Positions 8,623-15,693 of a stretch of 18,121 nucleotides of DNA are shown here, in pieces. The translations under genes and the position numbers were made by a program. Where the stretch lies: assembly GCA_963578605.1 (NCBI GenBank), contig CAUZEA010000106.1:1-18121 (forward strand), in the 5' to 3' direction. Position 1 is the stretch's first letter. Each line of letters starts with the position of its first letter. The notes below the pieces were generated by a model. It was not told the origin of the DNA and made no database searches. It worked only from the letters and a program-made list of their open reading frames with translations. Source of the DNA: JAKVCB01 sp963578605. GTDB lineage: Bacteria > Planctomycetota > Planctomycetia > Pirellulales > Lacipirellulaceae.

Positions 8623-8901
8623 TCAGTCTACCAAGTCATGCGCTTCATCGGGGTCTTCATCGCGATTGAACAACATCGGTTCTCCCGGGTGCTTGCCGTT
8701 CCGCGGCTGCACGAATTCCCACGGCGGAAGGCTTTTTCTCCGGCCAGGTCCCCACGGTGAGGAAACGTCCAAAACAGGCCGCGCTGGAAGCTCTTTGCCG
8801 CGAAGATCACGCTTGAAATGTCGATCCCGTCCGTGACCAGCCCGTCGACCTCCGATATCCAGCAGTTTACAGAAAGTGGGTCGGAGGTCCAGTGTGGGGG
8901 A
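8623..8901 (-). pseudogene. Sulfatase C-terminal relic with two frameshifts
   Basis: Read leftward, one frame gives SPTLDLRPTFCKLLDIG (about 8901-8848). A second frame continues with VDGLVTDGIDISSVIFAAK and SFQRGLFWTFPHRGDL to about 8725. The first frame then resumes with WEFVQPRNGKHPGEPMLFN and RDEDPDEAHDLVD before the stop at 8623. Together these rebuild a sulfatase C-terminal subdomain (PTFC, DG-hinge, LFWTFPHRG, a final PMLFN...DEAHDLVD block). At least two frameshifts and a missing N-terminus make it nonfunctional. The upstream end coincides with the left inverted repeat at 8899, so the gene was cut there. It differs from the remnant at 1-420 and is a separate gene. Confidence 0.75.
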
Positions 8902-9092
8902 TATCATGACCAATGGAACCAAAAGTCACGCTAAGGCGCAAGTCCCATTGCCGTAACGCTTTTGGTAACGTCCTAAAATGACCATGCAGCTCGTTTTCGC
9001 ATGACGTCGCGTCAACCTGGGTTAGATAACGGGGACTTGGCTGCTTGTTTTGCCGCTTAGCGTACAATTTGGTTCCATTGGTCGTGATACCC
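8899..9092. mobile_element. 194-bp MITE-like element with 43-bp terminal inverted repeats
   Basis: Bases 8899-8941 and the reverse complement of 9050-9092 align without gaps, with 35 of 43 matches by my count. They include the shared core GACCAATGGAACCAAA and, further in, ACGCTAAG. The interior (about 108 bp) has no convincing gene. The left end abuts the sulfatase relic and the right end abuts IS66 transposase homology (frame opens PLQAKIKQL at 9090). I see no target-site duplication at the two edges. Length and structure fit a miniature inverted-repeat element mobilised by a transposase elsewhere; an internally deleted insertion sequence is the alternative. Confidence 0.6.
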
Positions 9093-9459
9093 CTACAAGC
9101 GAAAATCAAACAACTGGAACATCAAATCTTCGGTAAAAGGTCGGAAAAGAAAAACCGTACTGATGACCTCCTCGTCCTCCGGCGGCGAGAAACGTCGTCG
9201 CGGCCAGCAACCTGACAATCTCGCACCACAATCCCGTACCGAGGAGGCGAAACCACAGCCATCTGCCCAGCATCGAAGATCTCCGCAATCTGCCCGAAGA
9301 CCAAAAGCAATGTCCCCGGTGCGGCTTGCCCTACCAAAGCTTTCCTGGAACCGAGGACTCCGAAATGATCGAAATCGATGTCCGAGCCCACCGCCCCGTT
9401 ATCTGCCGCAAGCGATACCGACCGGCATGCCAATGTCCCGGCAACTCCGGCAATGCCGC
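9090..9459 (+). pseudogene. IS66-family transposase (TnpC) N-terminal relic, three frames
   Basis: Frame 3 reads PLQAKIKQLEHQIFGKRSEK (9090-9149), the leucine-zipper region of IS66 TnpC. Frame 1 then gives SSSGGEKRRRGQQPDN (about 9168-9215), the linker usually ending GQQPGAPGH. Frame 2 gives SHLPSIEDLRNLPEDQ, QCPRCGLPYQSFPGTEDSE and MIEIDVRAHRPV, then RKRYRPACQCPGN (to about 9450), the zinc-finger region with CPRC and CQCP. The DDE catalytic domain is absent and the frame changes at least twice, so this cannot transpose. The relic begins exactly at the edge of the inverted-repeat element. Confidence 0.8.
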
Positions 9460-9544
9460 GGGGGCAGCCGTGCCGGAGCCGGATGCGGGTTTTCTGCTCA
9501 TCTGGGGTTGGCTGACGCTGGTGGATCTCCGCATTCGCCGTTGA
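9460..9544 (+). pseudogene. Orphan PEP-CTERM-like tail fused to the IS66 relic
   Basis: In the same frame as the IS66 zinc-finger remnant, the translation continues AAVPEPDAGFLLIWGWLTL and ends VDLRIRR before TGA at 9542. A PEP motif, a hydrophobic segment and a basic C-terminus are the three parts of a PEP-CTERM sorting signal. IS66 proteins normally continue into the DDE domain here, so the tail is foreign to the transposase. It probably belongs to a PEP-CTERM gene whose body was lost in a rearrangement. A chance resemblance is possible because the segment is short. Confidence 0.45.
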
Positions 9545-9766
9545 GCCGTTCACAGCGGGTTAGCCGCGCGCAGCGCACGAGTCGCAAGGGGTTGTCCTTT
9601 CTCTGACCCACAACGGGCTCCCCCCCATTATCCTAGGCGGGCAAGGCCTTCCCGGCGGCTAGTGGAGGAATGACCGATCTGCCCGTTCGGCGCCGGCCCC
9701 TGCCGCCCACATCCCTTGTCTCCTTAAATTCCGAGGACTTGCGCCAAACCGACTGCTCCGCCCAAC

Positions 9767-9792
9767 CCGAAAAAATCCAGAATTTTTTCCGG
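9767..9792. promoter_or_regulatory. A/T-rich hairpin just upstream of the -35 box
   Basis: Left arm CCGAAAAAAT (9767-9776) pairs with ATTTTTTCCGG (9782-9792), with one bulged base and a five-base loop. It ends 7 bases before the -35. It could act as an UP-like element, an operator, or a weak terminator for upstream relic transcripts. Confidence 0.4.
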
Positions 9793-9799
9793 CAAGTGA

Positions 9800-9828
9800 T
9801 TGACGATCGGTAAATCTCTGTCTACACT
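9800..9828 (+). promoter_or_regulatory. Sigma70-type promoter for the PEP-CTERM propeller genes
   Basis: TTGACG (9800-9805), a 17-base spacer, then TACACT (9823-9828). Both boxes are close to consensus and the spacing is optimal. Transcription would start near 9835 and read into the gene at 10069 and perhaps the following plus-strand genes. Confidence 0.65.
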
Positions 9829-10068
9829 CAACAATTATGGGTCATTTTGCCCTGCTTTAATCTGGCGGACCCGCCATCAAGCGAGACACCGGATTTCAAT
9901 GAGAGGGTGTGGGGTGTGCCGACGACGCAGGGAAACCCTCATTTTAATTAATTCCGGATCGGTGTAGGACTCTTGCAATGAAGGGAAAGTAGCCAGAACC
10001 GAACAGGGAAACAGGTGTTTCGTTTCAGATCGCGTTTTTACACTATTGAGACCCCGGGGAGAGATCCA

Positions 10069-11079
10069 ATGAAATCAAGAATAACTTTAGGGTGTGTTGT
10101 CCTGATTGCCACAGCTTGCTGCACCGGCCCCTTGGCTGCGGTGCAGTTGCTTGTCGGCAGCTACCAATCCAACAAGCATGACGACAACGAGATACATAGC
10201 TACGGCCTCGCCACGGCGGACCTTTCCTATAAGACCAGCAGTGGCGGGCTTCACACACCCCGCGCTGGTGTCATTGGCCCGGATGGCAACCTGTATGTGA
10301 CCAGCATCGCGAAAGGCGAGATACTGCGGTACAACCCCGCCACGGGTGCTTTTATCGATATATTCGCCAAAGACGGGCTCGCCGGCCCGAATGGCATGGC
10401 GCTCGGCCCAGATGACAACTTCTACGTGGCAAACAGCGTGGGGGGCGGTGAATTGAGAAAAATCGACGGCACCACCGGCGCCGACCTCGGCGTGTTTGCG
10501 ACCGGCCCGCATGCGGACCACGAGTATAACGACCTGACGTTTGGACCGGATCATGGAGATGCCAGTGCAAACGGTTTCGATCTGTACGTCGCCAGTGCGT
10601 CCGGCGGCGGCCAACGCGGCGTGTTGCGTTTCAACGGGTCCACGGGGGCTTTCGAATCCAGAATTATCGGTTCTGCGATGAAACCGGGCCCGCTGCTGGT
10701 TGGCAACGACTATCTGTATATCGGCGACCAGCGGGGGGGCGACCCACCGGTACAACGCTATGAGTGGAGTTCGGGCGCCCTAAGCGTCTTGGTGGATCTT
10801 ACCGAGGGTGCTGACGCTGGATTAACCAACGTCGCCGGTCTGGCCTTCGACGCCAACGGCGACCTGCTCGCCAGTAGCTTCGGCACCACCGGTGACTTCA
10901 ACGGTGACAAGGTCGCTCGTATGAATATCAGCACGGGAGCGTACATCGACACCTTCGCCACCGTAGAGAATCCCACGTTTCTGACGGTGTTCATCCCAGA
11001 GCCTTCAACACTCCTGCTGGTTGGTTCGGCTTTAGGTAGCTTGCTCACCTTCGGCCGGCGCCGGAAGCGGTTAGGATAG
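10069..11079 (+). CDS. PEP-CTERM beta-propeller (NHL/SMP-30-like) surface protein, copy 1
   Basis: A 336-residue exported protein from the ATG at 10069, preceded by GGGGAGAG. An upstream in-frame GTG at 10015 lacks a good ribosome site and would push the signal peptide inward. Signal peptide: GCVVLIATACCTGPLAA. The body has about six propeller blades with the recurring xGPDGNxYV pattern: VIGPDGNLYVTSI, LGPDDNFYVANS, FDLYVASASGGG, LLVGNDYLYIGDQ and LAFDANGDLLASSF. The C-terminus is a PEP-CTERM signal (PEPSTLLLVGSALGSLLTF then RRRKR), expected to be processed by an exosortase and to direct the protein to the envelope. No enzyme activity can be assigned; NHL-type propellers bind ligands or act as lactonases. 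Unlike its neighbours it has no dockerin. It is closely related to the gene at 11195 and the C-terminal half of the protein at 13138. Confidence 0.85.
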   Translation: MKSRITLGCVVLIATACCTGPLAAVQLLVGSYQSNKHDDNEIHSYGLATADLSYKTSSGGLHTPRAGVIGPDGNLYVTSIAKGEILRYNPATGAFIDIFAKDGLAGPNGMALGPDDNFYVANSVGGGELRKIDGTTGADLGVFATGPHADHEYNDLTFGPDHGDASANGFDLYVASASGGGQRGVLRFNGSTGAFESRIIGSAMKPGPLLVGNDYLYIGDQRGGDPPVQRYEWSSGALSVLVDLTEGADAGLTNVAGLAFDANGDLLASSFGTTGDFNGDKVARMNISTGAYIDTFATVENPTFLTVFIPEPSTLLLVGSALGSLLTFGRRRKRLG

Positions 11080-11086
11080 GATAGGG

Positions 11087-11114
11087 GGCATCTAGGAGGA
11101 GGCATTTAGGAGTC
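11087..11114. repeat. Two 14-bp tandem units between propeller genes
   Basis: GGCATCTAGGAGGA is followed directly by GGCATTTAGGAGTC. A small hairpin GGTCC-GGA-GGACC lies at 11128-11140. Neither forms a convincing terminator, so the two propeller genes may be cotranscribed. Confidence 0.4.
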
Positions 11115-11194
11115 GGTGCAATTCGGTGGTCCGGAGGACCGAGGTCAATAGCGCGCATTCGCGTTGAGGGATTTGTACCACAAGGAGCGTAACG

Positions 11195-12415
11195 ATGAAA
11201 TCAAGACTAACTTTTGGGTGTGTTGCCTTGATCGGACTGGCTTTCTGCGCCAGCCCCTTGGCTGCGACGCAGTTGTTTGTCGGCAGCTACAGCTCACCGA
11301 AACGGTTCGGCAGCAAGATACATGACTACGACCTTGCCACGGCGAACTTGAACAATACGTTCAACGGTGGCGGGCCAATATGGGGTTCACCGGAGGGCGG
11401 GCTTGACAGACCCCGCGCTGGTGTCATTGGCCCGGACGGTAACCTATATGTGACCAGCATCGCGACCAGCGAGATACTGAGGTACGTTCCCGCCACGGGT
11501 GATTTTATCGACATATTCGCCGACAGTGGTGACGGGCTCACCGGCCCGAATGGCATGGCGCTCGGCCCGGATGGCAACTTCTACGTGGCAAACAGCGTGA
11601 TGGGCGGTGAATTGAGAAAAATCGACGGCACCACCGGCGAGGACCTCGGCGTGTTTGCGACCAGCATTGACCCAAAGCGCGAGTTTAGCGACGTGGTGTT
11701 TGGACCGGATGTTGGAGCTCCCAGTGCAAACGGTTTCGATCTGTACATCTCCACAGGTGCGGCGGGCAGTAATCCGGGCCCGGGGCGCGGCGTGTTTCGT
11801 TACAACGGGTCCACGGGCGATGAAGAATCCAAAATCATCGGTTCTACGACGCAACCGGGCCCGCTGCTGGTTGGCGACGACTATCTGTATATCGGCGACC
11901 AGCGGGGGGGCGGCAACCCGAGGCTACATCGCTATGAGTGGAGTTCGGGCACCCTAAGCGTCTTGGTGGATCCTACCGAGGGTGATACCGCCGGATTAAG
12001 CAACGTCACCGGTCTGGCCTTCGACGCCAACGGCGACCTGCTCGCCAGTAGCTTCAATGCCACCGCTGACTTCGTCGGTGACAAGGTCGCTCGTATGAAT
12101 ATCAACACGGGAGCGTACATCGACGACTTCGCCATCGTAGGCAATCCCACGTTTCTGACACCATTCACGCCGACGGGCACGACGGGCATTCCTGGCGATT
12201 TCAACGCCAACGGCATTGTCGACGCCGCCGATTACACGATCTGGCGTGACGGGAACAGTTCCGATCCGACAACGGTCGGCTATGCTCTATGGGTGGCTCA
12301 CTTCGGCCAGTCCACAGCCAGTGGTTCAGGAGCAGATCATATCCCAGAACCCACCACCCTGCTGTTGACCCTCTTGGCCCTGACCGCCGTGCCGCTTCGA
12401 GTGTGGCACGGGTGA
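11195..12415 (+). CDS. PEP-CTERM beta-propeller with dockerin-like motif, copy 2
   Basis: A 406-residue exported protein; the ATG follows AAGGAG at a good distance. Signal peptide: LIGLAFCASPLAA. The propeller occupies about residues 25-325 and is very close to copy 1 (VIGPDGNLYVTSI, MALGPDGNFYVANS, LLVGDDYLYIGDQRGG, LAFDANGDLLASSF). Residues 334-352 carry a dockerin-type calcium motif, GDFNANGIVDAADYTIWRD; the second half of the usual repeat pair is degenerate (YALWVAHFGQ). The PEP-CTERM tail is PEPTTLLLTLLALTAVPLRV (from 384). Its last 40 or so residues nearly match those of the pentapeptide protein ending at 16884, so tails are shared between different bodies. The role is probably a surface or extracellular binding protein; no catalytic residues are assigned. 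Confidence 0.87.
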   Translation: MKSRLTFGCVALIGLAFCASPLAATQLFVGSYSSPKRFGSKIHDYDLATANLNNTFNGGGPIWGSPEGGLDRPRAGVIGPDGNLYVTSIATSEILRYVPATGDFIDIFADSGDGLTGPNGMALGPDGNFYVANSVMGGELRKIDGTTGEDLGVFATSIDPKREFSDVVFGPDVGAPSANGFDLYISTGAAGSNPGPGRGVFRYNGSTGDEESKIIGSTTQPGPLLVGDDYLYIGDQRGGGNPRLHRYEWSSGTLSVLVDPTEGDTAGLSNVTGLAFDANGDLLASSFNATADFVGDKVARMNINTGAYIDDFAIVGNPTFLTPFTPTGTTGIPGDFNANGIVDAADYTIWRDGNSSDPTTVGYALWVAHFGQSTASGSGADHIPEPTTLLLTLLALTAVPLRVWHG

Positions 12416-12470
12416 TGGTGCGGCATGCCCCAGAAGGGTGTGCCCGATTGCGTGCGCACTATAGAGAACA

Positions 12471-12590
12471 CATCCTAGGCACCTCGCAGCCCCATAGGGG
12501 GCTGCGGGCAAAACCTTGCCCCCGCGCTAGCGACAGGGCATACTGGTAAGTAGTATTCCGCAGGAAGTGCCTTTTCGCTGGGGTCCACTA
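12471..12590 (+). repeat. Hairpin spacer, copy A (upstream of dead pentapeptide gene)
   Basis: It aligns without gaps to 15574-15693, with 102 of 120 matches by my count. It contains a perfect hairpin, CGCAGCCCC (12485-12493), loop ATAG, GGGGCTGCG (12498-12506), followed by a G/C-rich imperfect stem around TTGCCCCCGC. A purine-rich CAGGAAG lies near the 3' end. Position and hairpin suggest a terminator or leader between the propeller gene and the pentapeptide gene. Confidence 0.75.
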
Positions 12591-13118
12591 ATCCGTCTGA
12601 CCACGCTGTTTCTGATCGCCGCTTTCGCGCCCTCTACTGTGGGTGCTGCTTCGTATCAGAAAAGAGACGGCACGATTGTTGATCCAATCATGAAATATTT
12701 TTACGTAAGCGGCGTCTCAAGATTCGTTCCTGCCGCCTACAGCGGAGCAAACCTGGAGCCCACCGCGGACCTGACTGATGCGAACCTGCAACCACGCGAT
12801 CCTGGTCTGCGCGGACCTGACCGGCCAGATGTCGGGCGCCTTCTACTACACCAACAACGTACCCAACTGGCCCTCGAATATGGATCAATATTGGCGGGAC
12901 TTGGTGGGCATCCAGGCGATTTTGACCTGGACGGCGATGTCGACGGAGCTGATTTTCTGCTGTGGCAGAGAAACCCGAGTGTGGGCGACTTGGCTGATTG
13001 AGAAGCGTACTTTGGCACTTCCATACCCACTAATGCAACGGCCAATGCTGTGCCCGAACCGGCCTCGGCCGTTTTGCTAGTCCTTTGCCTCTGTCCGTTT
13101 GTCGGGTATCGCAGATGA
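12591..13118 (+). pseudogene. Dead pentapeptide-repeat/dockerin/PEP-CTERM gene
   Basis: This is a decayed copy of the gene at 15694. The initiation codon is ATC instead of ATG, at the position matching the live start. Frame 3 continues with a signal peptide and AASYQKRDGTIVDPI, matching AASYQKTDGTIVDPI of the live copy, then YSGANLEPTADLTDANL. The next segment is in frame 1: CADLTGQMSGAFYYTNNVP then NMDQYWRD, matching the region after the pentapeptides in the live copy. Frame 3 returns with PGDFDLDGDVDGADFLLWQR (dockerin-like), meets a TGA at 12999, and reads on to AVPEPASAVLLVLCLCPFVG and a final YRR (stop at 13116). Nearly the whole pentapeptide tract is missing. A GTG at 12567 could start an extended frame, but the shifts and the internal stop rule out a normal product. 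Confidence 0.85.
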
Positions 13119-13137
13119 TTCATATCAAGATGAACTC

Positions 13138-15537
13138 ATGAAATCTCAACCCATTCACGGCAAACCTATGGAATCTCGACCCATGAGGCGTATCTCCGAA
13201 AAGTATTGTTATTCGAACTGCTTTGTAGCAGCTGTCCTGACCTTGCTGCTGGGGAGTAGCCATGCTGTTGCCTTAGATGGCTACCCGTACGGCTGGTATG
13301 ATCGAACGGAGGACCCACTCTATTCGGCGCTCAACATGTCGATTGAGGGAGCAAACTTTGCGCTCCCTTACTACGCTGACCAACCAAGTATCACTCCCTA
13401 CCTTGATGCTGCATCTGCGCGGGGGTTAGAGATCATTTTGCCGTTAGTCGATGCCGACGTTCGGGCTGGGAATCAAACCAACATACAGAATTTCGTTAAT
13501 ACCTATGATTCGCATCCAGCGCTGCATGGCTGGTATCTTATTGAGGAGGCAGACGTAGGCAACCTTCCCGTTCAGTTAGCTGAGGATGCCTATGACACCG
13601 TCAAGGCGAACAGTTCAAAAACGGTTTTTCAGTCTTTTACCGGCCATTCCGTCAATATTGGCTCTACGATCAGCTACGCCAATAGTTATGACACACTCAT
13701 GATGGTCAACTACCCGTATCATACCGGCAATCCGGAATTTTCCGGACTGGAAACACCAGGAGAGCCGGGTGCATTTGCCTGGAATGATAGCGTCGCTCAG
13801 TTGCAAACACAGATGCAACAACTCGGTAAACCATGGTGGCACACACCCCAGGCCTTTGGCCAAACCCCTGGTAAACCATGGACGAACCGTCTTCCCACTC
13901 ATCAGGAGAAGCGGTTCATAGTTTATTCGTCCGTGCTTCATGACGCCGCGGGACAAACTGCTTGGGCTCACTATCGAGCCGAATCAACGGATATTCTAGT
14001 TCCAACCGATCCTTACACCCATAGCGGGACACAATGGATCCACGACGTCTGGGAGCCGATCGCCGATGAGTTTGCCATCCATGGCAAGGCAATCAGCAAC
14101 GGCGCCACCGGTAACGTCTCTGATAATCAAGCAGACATCTTGTCTGAGACGTACCGGGATCCGGATACCGGAGATTACTATCTGGTCGCCCTCAACAACA
14201 AGAGTGGCAGCGAAAACCCGACCTTCACGCTGTCTTCTTTACCATTTACCGCCACGGCAGCAGTTCCCATCGGGGAAACCAGTGCACCGATCGGCATTGC
14301 CGGCAATCAGTTCACCGATAGTTTTTCCAACTATCAAGCGCATGTCTATCGTCTTGTCGAAAATTTAACCCCCGAACCACCGCAAACACCGCAAACACCG
14401 CAACCAGGGATTGCGATCGGCGCTTACACCTACGTGACAAACAATAACGTGTCCAGCAGGATCTATACTTTCGATCTAGCGACCGAGGCCGCCATGACCA
14501 CAACCGGTGGTTTCGAAGGTGGTTCCGGGCTGTTTGATCGACCCCGCGGAGGTGTCATCGGGCCGGATGGCAATTTATATATAGCCAGTATCGTGACCAG
14601 CGAGGTGTTTCGGTTTGATCCGACCAGTGGAGACTTTATTGACATATTCGCCGACAGTAGTGACGGGCTCAGCAGCCCGGTTGGCATCACCCTCGGTCCG
14701 GATGGCAATTTCTACGTAGCAAATGGCAACACCCCGGGTGGCCAAGTGGTAAAAATCGACGGCGCCACCGGCGCCGACCTCGGCATATTTGCCACTAGTC
14801 CTGCGAGCATAGATCCGCTTGGGCAGCACGAGTATAGCTACTTAGTGTTTGGACCGGATGGAGACCTGTACGTTGGCTCTCCTGGCGGCGGAGGCAATCG
14901 TGGCGTATTCCGTTTCGACGGGTTCACGGGGGATTTGGAAGCCAAGATTTTTGGATCTGAGACGCAACCGGATGCGCTGCTGGTTGACAACAACTATCTG
15001 TATGTCGGCGACGGCCGGTCAGACGACCCAAGGATACGTCGCTATGAATGGAGCACGGGCATCACTGACATCTTGGTCGACGATGCCGAGGGAGATGCCG
15101 GCGGATTGAACAATGTCTCCGGTTTAGGCTTCGACGCCAATGGCGACCTGCTTGTCAGCAGCTTCTACTCCAACCAGGTGCTTCGTTATAACATTGATAC
15201 TGGAGCGTTTATCGACGTCTTTGCGGACGGGATCTACAATCCCACGTTCATCACAAATTACACGCCGGGGCTGCCAGGCGATTTTAACCTGGACGGCGAT
15301 GTCGACGCAGCCGACTACACGCTCTGGCGCGACACTATGGGCGAGCAGGTAACACCAAGATCCGGTGCAGACGGTGATGCCAACGGATTCATTGGTTTAC
15401 ATGACTACGGAGTCTGGAAAACTAACTTTGGGTGGTCCGTAGAGGGCGAGTCAGGGGCAGGCCCTGTCCCCGAACCCTCCTGTCTATTACTCGTGCTCAT
15501 GGCGTGGCCGGGCCTGTTGGCCCGGCGGTACAGGTAG
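13138..15537 (+). CDS. Fusion: TIM-barrel glycosidase-like, beta-propeller, dockerin, PEP-CTERM
   Basis: About 799 residues from the ATG at 13138. Other starts at 13099 (non-ATG), 13171 and 13183 are possible, since none has a strong ribosome site. Signal peptide: CFVAAVLTLLLGSSHAVA. Residues about 45-410 resemble a glycosidase-like barrel: LDGYPYGWYDRTEDPLYSAL, LDAASARGLEIILPLVDADV, HPALHGWYLIEEAD (an acidic pair where clan GH-A-like enzymes carry one), YDTLMMVNYPYH and GKPWWHTPQAFGQ; a beta-sandwich follows to about 410. A proline-rich linker (EPPQTPQTPQP) joins it to a propeller from about 424 that is a paralogue of the genes at 10069 and 11195. A dockerin-like motif, GDFNLDGDVDAADYTLWRD, starts at about 714, with a second motif DGDANGFIGLHDY. 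The tail is PEPSCLLLVLMAWPGLLARR. The substrate is unknown. The gene is the clearest sign of domain shuffling in the array. Confidence 0.82.
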   Translation: MKSQPIHGKPMESRPMRRISEKYCYSNCFVAAVLTLLLGSSHAVALDGYPYGWYDRTEDPLYSALNMSIEGANFALPYYADQPSITPYLDAASARGLEIILPLVDADVRAGNQTNIQNFVNTYDSHPALHGWYLIEEADVGNLPVQLAEDAYDTVKANSSKTVFQSFTGHSVNIGSTISYANSYDTLMMVNYPYHTGNPEFSGLETPGEPGAFAWNDSVAQLQTQMQQLGKPWWHTPQAFGQTPGKPWTNRLPTHQEKRFIVYSSVLHDAAGQTAWAHYRAESTDILVPTDPYTHSGTQWIHDVWEPIADEFAIHGKAISNGATGNVSDNQADILSETYRDPDTGDYYLVALNNKSGSENPTFTLSSLPFTATAAVPIGETSAPIGIAGNQFTDSFSNYQAHVYRLVENLTPEPPQTPQTPQPGIAIGAYTYVTNNNVSSRIYTFDLATEAAMTTTGGFEGGSGLFDRPRGGVIGPDGNLYIASIVTSEVFRFDPTSGDFIDIFADSSDGLSSPVGITLGPDGNFYVANGNTPGGQVVKIDGATGADLGIFATSPASIDPLGQHEYSYLVFGPDGDLYVGSPGGGGNRGVFRFDGFTGDLEAKIFGSETQPDALLVDNNYLYVGDGRSDDPRIRRYEWSTGITDILVDDAEGDAGGLNNVSGLGFDANGDLLVSSFYSNQVLRYNIDTGAFIDVFADGIYNPTFITNYTPGLPGDFNLDGDVDAADYTLWRDTMGEQVTPRSGADGDANGFIGLHDYGVWKTNFGWSVEGESGAGPVPEPSCLLLVLMAWPGLLARRYR

Positions 15538-15573
15538 CGTGTGGTCGAGATTCCTTGCGCACTTCTTTCGAAA

Positions 15574-15693
15574 CATCCCAGGTACCTCGCGACCCCTATG
15601 GGGGCTGCGGGCAAAACATTGCCCCCGCACTAGGGACGGGTCATACTGGCCAGTGGTATTCCGCAGGAGGTTCCTTTTCGCTGGAGTCCACTA
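15574..15693 (+). repeat. Hairpin spacer, copy B (upstream of live pentapeptide gene)
   Basis: It is homologous to 12471-12590. The first hairpin is imperfect here (CGCGACCCC against GGGGCTGCG). A palindrome ACTGGCCAGT occurs at 15645-15654, and CAGGAGG follows at about 15665. GGAG lies 7 bases before the ATG at 15694 and is the likely ribosome site. Confidence 0.75.

Larger units (their letters stand above)
9545..10068. other. Intergenic region carrying the promoter of the PEP-CTERM block
   Basis: No supported gene lies here. A 48-codon frame at 9670-9816 has no recognisable content and runs across the hairpin and the promoter, so I leave it out. The region holds an A/T-rich hairpin at 9767-9792 and a promoter at 9800-9828. 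The leader between the likely transcription start (about 9835) and the ATG at 10069 is about 235 bases, long enough for post-transcriptional control, but I see no known riboswitch. Confidence 0.6.

Noticed and set aside
9670..9816. 48-codon plus-strand frame with GGAGG just before its ATG
   Set aside because: The ribosome site is too close to the ATG, the product has no recognisable feature, and it runs through the hairpin and the promoter.
10087..10755. 222-codon minus-strand frame opposite the first propeller gene
   Set aside because: Antisense shadow of a strong coding frame. The equivalent frame in the paralogue at 11444-11854 is shorter and broken up.
12999..13001. TGA read as selenocysteine or recoded codon in the pentapeptide copy
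   Set aside because: The same copy has lost its ATG and changes frame twice, so a nonsense mutation in a dead gene is simpler. No selenocysteine-type hairpin was seen after it.
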